This document shows positions 13,061-16,712 of a DNA stretch of 16,712 nucleotides, piece by piece; positions within the stretch are counted from its first letter, which is position 1, and each line of letters begins with the position of its first letter. The notes under the pieces are model-generated. The model was not told the DNA's origin. It searched no databases and saw only the letters and a list, made by a program, of their open reading frames with translations. Origin of the DNA: CAVSUR01 sp052143655. Lineage in GTDB: Bacteria > Actinomycetota > Actinomycetes > Streptosporangiales > Streptosporangiaceae. The stretch is taken from NCBI GenBank assembly GCA_052143655.1, contig JBKQSL010000481.1, positions 1 through 16,712 of the forward strand, in the 5' to 3' direction. The position numbers were made by a program, and so were the translations under genes.

Positions 13061-14250
13061 TGGCTGATTCCGGGAGTCCCGTGCTGTCCCTTGTTCAGCC
13101 GCTCACCCGCGATGGCGAAGGCGCCGGTGAGGAGGCCGTCCTCGAGCCGGGCCTGGCTGATGTCGTCACGCTGCGGCGGCGCAAGGACGCCGCGGTCAGC
13201 GATGGCGATGAGGAGAGCTTCTTCCTGGACACCATCGCTGAGTACCAGTGGGCCCGGGATGCTGCGGGCCTGGCGCCGGCCACGCTGGACGGGCTGACCA
13301 AGCCGGTCCTGGAGGTCTGCCAGCACTACGGGCTGGCCCCGTGGCGGCTGACCCCGCGGCATGTCGATAGGTACTTCGCCGGCGTCGGCAAGCGCGCCCG
13401 GGCAACGGTGCGGCGCAAGATGACCCTGATCGACAGCTACTTCGCCTTCCTGGAACAGCGGTATGCAGGTGAGATAGCCCGCCGCTACGGGCTGGCGGTC
13501 GAGTCGCCGGTCGACCCGTTCAACCGGCCCCGCCATCGCGGTGACTTCGGGTTGCGGGTGCCGCCCTCGCAGCGGGCGATGCGGGAGTTCTTCGCCCGCT
13601 GGCGGGACGCGCTCGATCAGGCCCGCAAGCCCCTGATCGCCCGCCGCGACTACGTGATGGGCAAGCTCACCTATATCTCCGGTGTCCGGGCCGCTGAGCT
13701 GTGCGGGGTGAGGACCGGCGACCTGCACTGGGAGTCGGGGCAGTGGGGCCGGTTCCTGGTCAACGGCAAGGGCGCCCGCGGATCAGGACCCCGCCAGCGA
13801 GAGGCCTACCTGTTCGAGGACGGCAGGACCCTGCTGTGGTGGTGGATGGAGGAGATCCGCGGCGCTTTCGCCGACGACCCCGACGACCCGAACGCCCCGC
13901 TGTTCCCGTCAGAGCGGATCCCGGCGGCGGTGTCCGCGCTGAACGTCGCGGCGCCGGGCATCGCGGTGACGCCGTCGACGTTCCGGCATGCGCTGAAGGC
14001 CGCCGGGCAGCGGTTCCTGTCCGGCCCGGTCCAGGAGCTGCACCCTCACCTGCTGCGGCACGCTGCGGCGACCCATAACTACGAGCGCGGGATGTCGCTG
14101 TGGGAGGTGCAGAAGCTGCTCGGCCATGACCGGCCGACGACCACGGTCTCCTACCTGGCCACCGCCCACGCCGACCCGGAGACGGCAAGCCTGGCCGCCT
14201 CAGGCCGGGCAGTGCAGCGCCTGACGATGGACAAGGGGAACCTGCGGTGA
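13060..14250 (+). CDS. Tyrosine recombinase with full catalytic set (nested element)
   Basis: I use the ATG at 13060 (396 aa); the same frame is open far upstream, but that part overlaps istB in another frame. Residues about 50-140 form a SAM-like core-binding domain (FFLDTIAEYQWARDAAGLAP, TVRRKMTLIDSYFAFLEQRY). The catalytic domain has Arg210 (YISGVRAAELCGV), Lys237 (VNGKGARG), His330 and Arg333 (LHPHLLRHAAATH), His356 (KLLGHDRPTT) and Tyr365 (TVSYLA), so the family's active-site set is complete. The long N-terminal extension (1-50) is acidic and variable. Its stop overlaps the GTG of the next gene (14247). It presumably cuts and joins the element ends and its target. Confidence 0.92.
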   Translation: MADSGSPVLSLVQPLTRDGEGAGEEAVLEPGLADVVTLRRRKDAAVSDGDEESFFLDTIAEYQWARDAAGLAPATLDGLTKPVLEVCQHYGLAPWRLTPRHVDRYFAGVGKRARATVRRKMTLIDSYFAFLEQRYAGEIARRYGLAVESPVDPFNRPRHRGDFGLRVPPSQRAMREFFARWRDALDQARKPLIARRDYVMGKLTYISGVRAAELCGVRTGDLHWESGQWGRFLVNGKGARGSGPRQREAYLFEDGRTLLWWWMEEIRGAFADDPDDPNAPLFPSERIPAAVSALNVAAPGIAVTPSTFRHALKAAGQRFLSGPVQELHPHLLRHAAATHNYERGMSLWEVQKLLGHDRPTTTVSYLATAHADPETASLAASGRAVQRLTMDKGNLR

Positions 14251-14573
14251 AATGGAACCTGCGCTGGGCCGCGGCCAAGCGCGACATCTGGCGGCCCAGC
14301 GACCTGCTCAAAGCCTTCGCCGACGCCGGGTTCACTCCGTCGCTGAGCAAGGTCGCCGCGCTGTGGAGCGGCAAGCCGGTCTCGGTCCGGCTCGATGACC
14401 TGGACAAGATCTGCGCTGCGCTCGCCTGCACCGTCGCCGACCTCCTGGAAGCCGAGCCGCTGCCGGCCTCCGGTGAGGAGCAGCAGCCGCGCCGGGCGGC
14501 CGGCAATGGCGACAGGGCCGTGCGGCCAGCGCCCCGGCGAGGCGGACCCAAGCGGTCGCTGCCGCCGAACTGA
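14247..14573 (+). CDS. Small Xre/Cro-like helix-turn-helix protein
   Basis: The GTG at 14247 overlaps the recombinase stop. The 108-aa product has a Cro/C1-type fold in residues about 14-70. It includes DIWRPSDLLKAFADAGF, then SLSKVAALWSGKPVSV and the signature LDDLDKICAALACTVADLLE, which resembles the end of YozG-like HTH domains. The last 35 residues are Pro/Arg-rich and probably disordered. It could repress the operon or act as an excision and direction factor, as small partners do in other recombinase systems. Its stop is three bases before the GTG of the next gene. Confidence 0.75.
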   Translation: MKWNLRWAAAKRDIWRPSDLLKAFADAGFTPSLSKVAALWSGKPVSVRLDDLDKICAALACTVADLLEAEPLPASGEEQQPRRAAGNGDRAVRPAPRRGGPKRSLPPN

Positions 14574-14576
14574 CCC

Positions 14577-16229
14577 GTGCCGTCCCCGGAGAGGAACTGG
14601 CCGGCTGGCCAGTGCCCGGTCTGCCTGGGCTGGGGCCAGCTGCGGCAGTGCACCGTCTGCTCGGCGTGCGCCAAATGGCGGCGGGCCTTCCCCGCCCGGC
14701 AGCGCTGCCTGCGGTGCGGGCACCCCAGCCACGTCAGCGGCGACGGGCTGTGCCGGGCATGCGCGCAGACCCTGCGCCGCGGCGACCCGATGTGGGTATT
14801 CGACCAGGTGCCCGGCCGGCCCGTCCAGCTTGCCTTCATCCTTCCCGGGGTCCGCGTCCCCAGGGCCGCGCCGCTGCTGCTTCCCGCGCAGCGCAAGAAC
14901 CCGGGCTCCGCGAAGGAACACACCCTCCGCGACGCCGTAGTGACACCGCAACGCTGGCACTGGCCCGCGGGCCGGCCCGCAGCCCGGCACCTCTCACCTC
15001 ACCTGGTCGATCCCGCGCAGGCCACGCTATTCCAGGCACGCCGCGACTGGACCTGCCTGACCGTCGGCGAACTGGACCAGCTGCCCGCGCTCACTGCGGT
15101 CGCCAGCGCTCTGCTGGAGGAATTCCGGCAGCATGCCCGGGCGCAGGGCTGGAGCCCCGCCAGCCGGAACACGGGGGCCAAGACCTTGCGGATCCTGCTG
15201 GCCTGGGTTGGTGCGGACGCCCCCATCCACGAGGCCGACATCCGGGCGCTCGCCGGGCGGCGCAGCACCACCATCCGCCGCGTCCTGCAGTTCCTGATCG
15301 GCAAAGACCTGGTCACCCCCGACCCCGGCCGCCAGGGCGACACCGTCGAACGCGCCATCCAGCGGCGCATCGCAACCTTCCCTGACGGCATCGCCGCCGA
15401 AGTACGCCGCTGGGTGCAGGTCCTGCGGGGCGAGGGACGCCGGCCGCATCCGCAGTTCCCGTTCACCACGATCCGCTCCTACCTCAACTGCCTGTCCCCG
15501 GTGCTGGCCGGCTGGGCCGGCCGCGCCACCAGCCTGCGTGAGATCACCCGCCAGGACATCCAGGCAGCCCTCGGCGATCAGCCGCCCGTCACCGCCCGCA
15601 ACCTCCTGTCCGCCCTGCACAGCCTGTTCCGCGCCCTCAAACAAGAACGGATCATCTTCCGCGATCCCACCCGCGGGATTTCCCTGCCCGCGATGAGGCG
15701 CCTGCCCATCCCGATCCCCGCCAGCCAGCTCCGCGGCCTGATCGACCGCGCCGGCACCCCGATGGCCGAACTCGTCGTCGCCCTGATCGCCATCCACGCC
15801 CTGGGCAAACAAGAAACCGCCCGCCTGCTGCTGGCCGATCTCGACCTGCCCGCCGGACGACTGCTCACCCGCCGCCCGGACGGCCGGCACCACACCGTCT
15901 ACCTGGACGAGCTCACCCACACTCTCGCTATCAGATGGACGCGCGAGCGCCACCGCCTGTGGCCCCTCACCGCCAACCCCTACCTTCTGGTCAGCCAGGT
16001 GACCGCCGCCGACCAGATGCTGCCGCCCGTCGCTCACACCGTGATGGATGCCATCTTCGAGCGGCTCGGGCTCAGCCCGGGCAAGCTGCGCCGGGACCGG
16101 ATACTCAACGAAGCCAGCCACACCGCCGACCCCGTCCACCTCATGCGCCTGTTCGGCATCAGCGCCAAGACCGCCATGACCTACGTCCAGGCCGCCCACC
16201 CAGAACGCCGCCCGACGCTACCGCGATAA
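14577..16229 (+). CDS. Zinc-finger protein with a degenerate tyrosine-recombinase fold
   Basis: The 550-aa product starts at a GTG three bases after the HTH gene. Residues 13-62 hold four Cys pairs (CPVC, CTVC plus CxxC, CLRC, CRAC), which should form two or more zinc fingers. Residues about 170-370 are helical, like recombinase core-binding domains (LLEEFRQHARAQGWSPASRN, RNLLSALHSLFRALKQERII). The C-terminal part follows the recombinase outline, but the active site looks lost. The usual TGLRxSEL is HALGKQETARL (Gln412 for Arg), the HxxR is KLRR (Lys503 for His), and LGH is LFGIS. A Tyr (536, TAMTYVQAAHP) and one Arg remain. It may be a DNA-recognition partner of the active recombinase. The residue alignment is mine by eye. 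Confidence 0.75.
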   Translation: MPSPERNWPAGQCPVCLGWGQLRQCTVCSACAKWRRAFPARQRCLRCGHPSHVSGDGLCRACAQTLRRGDPMWVFDQVPGRPVQLAFILPGVRVPRAAPLLLPAQRKNPGSAKEHTLRDAVVTPQRWHWPAGRPAARHLSPHLVDPAQATLFQARRDWTCLTVGELDQLPALTAVASALLEEFRQHARAQGWSPASRNTGAKTLRILLAWVGADAPIHEADIRALAGRRSTTIRRVLQFLIGKDLVTPDPGRQGDTVERAIQRRIATFPDGIAAEVRRWVQVLRGEGRRPHPQFPFTTIRSYLNCLSPVLAGWAGRATSLREITRQDIQAALGDQPPVTARNLLSALHSLFRALKQERIIFRDPTRGISLPAMRRLPIPIPASQLRGLIDRAGTPMAELVVALIAIHALGKQETARLLLADLDLPAGRLLTRRPDGRHHTVYLDELTHTLAIRWTRERHRLWPLTANPYLLVSQVTAADQMLPPVAHTVMDAIFERLGLSPGKLRRDRILNEASHTADPVHLMRLFGISAKTAMTYVQAAHPERRPTLPR

Positions 16230-16240
16230 CAGACCTGGAC

Positions 16241-16275
16241 AACGGTCCGGCGATCAGCACGCTCACCGGACTGTT
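16241..16275 (+). terminator. Hairpin after the nested operon
   Basis: AACGGTCCGG (16241-16250) pairs with CCGGACTGTT (16266-16275) over ten pairs including one G-T, with a 15-base loop, 11 bases past the last stop. No T-run follows. Confidence 0.45.
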
Positions 16276-16321
16276 CCTGCGCAACCCGGCGCCTACATGC
16301 CACAAACGACACGATCACGTG

Positions 16322-16360
16322 CGGGTTCCCAGCCGACCACGATCAGGATTCAGCGAACCC
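16322..16360 (+). repeat. Right-end motifs of the nested element
   Basis: CGGGTTCCC (16322-16330) repeats the left-end motif directly. CACGATCAGGATTCAGCGAACCC starts at 16338 and is an imperfect inverted copy of the left-end bases 12931-12950. The istB junction follows 9 bases later. Confidence 0.4.
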
Positions 16361-16369
16361 ACGCGCTTT

Positions 16370-16465
16370 CGGCTCCTGCACCACGCCCACCTCTGCCAGA
16401 CCGCCGGCGACAGCATCCGCCTGTCCCAGGCCCTCGCCGGCAAGGGGGTGACACCCCTGCACTGA
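16370..16465 (+). pseudogene. istB: IstB ATPase, 3' part (last 31 codons)
   Basis: The frame from CGG at 16370 reads RLLHHAHLCQTAGDSIRLSQ and ends ALAGKGVTPLH with TGA at 16463-16465. This is the standard C-terminus of IstB and continues directly from TATVD at 12907. Joined, the two parts give about 255 residues, the normal length. It has no start of its own. Confidence 0.9.
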
Positions 16466-16471
16466 CCACCC

Positions 16472-16565
16472 GGGCACGTCCGATGGCCGCCACCGGGCAG
16501 ATCTGGTGGCCATCACCGGGCAGAACTCATGACCGCCACCGGGTAGTTCCTAATGTCCCTTGACA
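16472..16565 (-). repeat. Right end of the IS21 element with three tandem repeats
   Basis: GGGCA-N7-TGGCCGCC-type units begin at 16472, 16495 and 16518, exactly 23 bases apart, with a degenerate fourth (GGGTAG) at 16541. They are inverted copies of the left-end units. The tip TTGACA ends at 16565. Confidence 0.7.
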
Positions 16566-16585
16566 AGGTGCCCTGGCCAGCAGTC

Positions 16586-16712
16586 CCAGCTTGGAAGATC
16601 GGTGGTGGCGGCATCCGGTCTGATCAGGCCCGAAGTTCCTGCTGGCCTTGAGCGTCCAGCGCGTGTGAGTGGCCGCTGCTACCCGCGAGTCTCCCTGGCA
16701 AGTGGCCCGTAC
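16586..16712. repeat. Scar D: attachment-site flank without the tRNA arm
   Basis: CCAGCTTGGAAGATCGGTGG and the following CGGCATCCGG copy the anticodon end and right flank of scars A and B. The T-arm and acceptor end are missing to the left, where the IS21 end begins 21 bases away. Similarity fades but continues to the window edge (CCCGCGAGTCTCCCTGG against ACCGCGATTCACCCTGG in A). Confidence 0.55.

Larger units (their letters stand above)
12908..16369 (+). mobile_element. Nested three-gene tyrosine-recombinase module inserted in istB
   Basis: The borders come from IstB itself: residues ...TATVD end at 12907 and RLLHHAH... resumes at 16370, which together give the normal family sequence TVDRLLHHAH with no residue lost or duplicated. 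The 3462 bases between contain three plus-strand genes (recombinase, small HTH protein, zinc-finger recombinase-like protein) overlapping or only three bases apart, then a hairpin. An imperfect inverted repeat lies near both ends. The absence of a visible duplication fits tyrosine-recombinase insertion, as in Tn554. Exact borders could shift by a few bases. Confidence 0.75.
10031..16565 (+). mobile_element. IS21-family element interrupted by a nested recombinase module
   Basis: The tips TGTCAA (10031-10036) and TTGACA (16560-16565) are inverted. At each end the first tandem-repeat unit finishes 47 or 48 bases from the tip. Inside lie istA, an extra ORF and a split istB, all on the plus strand. 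Without the nested 3.46 kb the element would be about 3.07 kb, somewhat longer than common IS21 members because of the extra ORF. I see no target-site duplication (left flank ACGTTGC, right flank AGGTGCC). That points to later rearrangement or an old insertion. Confidence 0.8.

Noticed and set aside
16230..16563. Plus-strand ORFs after the nested operon (starting 15935 and 16297)
   Set aside because: One contains the IstB C-terminus only by running into it from non-IstB sequence; the other is a shadow frame.

Overview
The window reads as accessory DNA from a high-GC actinomycete. The signs are GTG starts, ATGA/GTGA gene overlaps, a Methyltransf_19-type (DUF574) methyltransferase, and actinobacterial IS21, IS701 and Nramp families. 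A Streptosporangiales-like host is my guess from protein flavour, not a proven assignment. Much of the window is a graveyard: at least six genes are truncated or frameshifted, next to repeated scars of the 3' half of a tRNA-Gly(UCC) gene.

Left part (1-3.7 kb): the last codons of an Nramp-type metal transporter, a decayed MFS exporter, and a 5'-truncated, frameshifted IS701-type transposase. Next comes a distinctly lower-GC island. It has a near-consensus promoter with a perfect 11-bp inverted repeat over its -10 box, a 61-codon ORF of unknown function, and a seven-repeat protein that looks like a beta-propeller lectin. A frameshifted gene for a small membrane-anchored protein follows.

Middle part (3.7-10.0 kb): a MazF-like toxin with a ribbon-helix-helix antitoxin on the minus strand, with a palindromic operator. 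Then tRNA-Gly scar A, a multiply frameshifted coiled-coil protein of mobile-element type, and an intact NiCoT nickel/cobalt transporter whose promoter carries a good match to the Nur (nickel Fur-family) box. After it lie a CxxC remnant, a small conserved-looking ORF and a frameshifted methyltransferase, then scar B, an intact Phd/VapC module, and scar C. Each scar has nearby pairs of TGGCA-type motifs exactly 11 bp apart, which suggests integrase arm sites. The region looks like successive integration and loss of elements at one tRNA gene.

Right part (10.0-16.7 kb): an IS21-family element with both ends recognisable (10031 to 16565). Each end has the tip TGTCAA and tandem repeats of about 23 bp. 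It encodes IstA, an extra 162-aa protein and IstB. IstB is cut in two: residues up to ...TATVD lie at 12907 and the remaining 31 residues resume at 16370. A 3.46-kb module sits exactly between them. The module carries a tyrosine recombinase with a full catalytic set, a small Xre/Cro-like helix-turn-helix protein, and a zinc-finger protein that looks like a catalytically degenerate tyrosine recombinase. The genes are in one overlapping operon with a hairpin behind it. The junction loses no IstB residues, so this looks like a site-specific nested element, loosely comparable to Tn554 or RIT elements. It is the most interesting object here. The host IS21 also appears dead for other reasons: IstA has Gly where the second catalytic Asp is expected, and the IstB Walker B motif is altered. 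Scar D follows the IS to the right.
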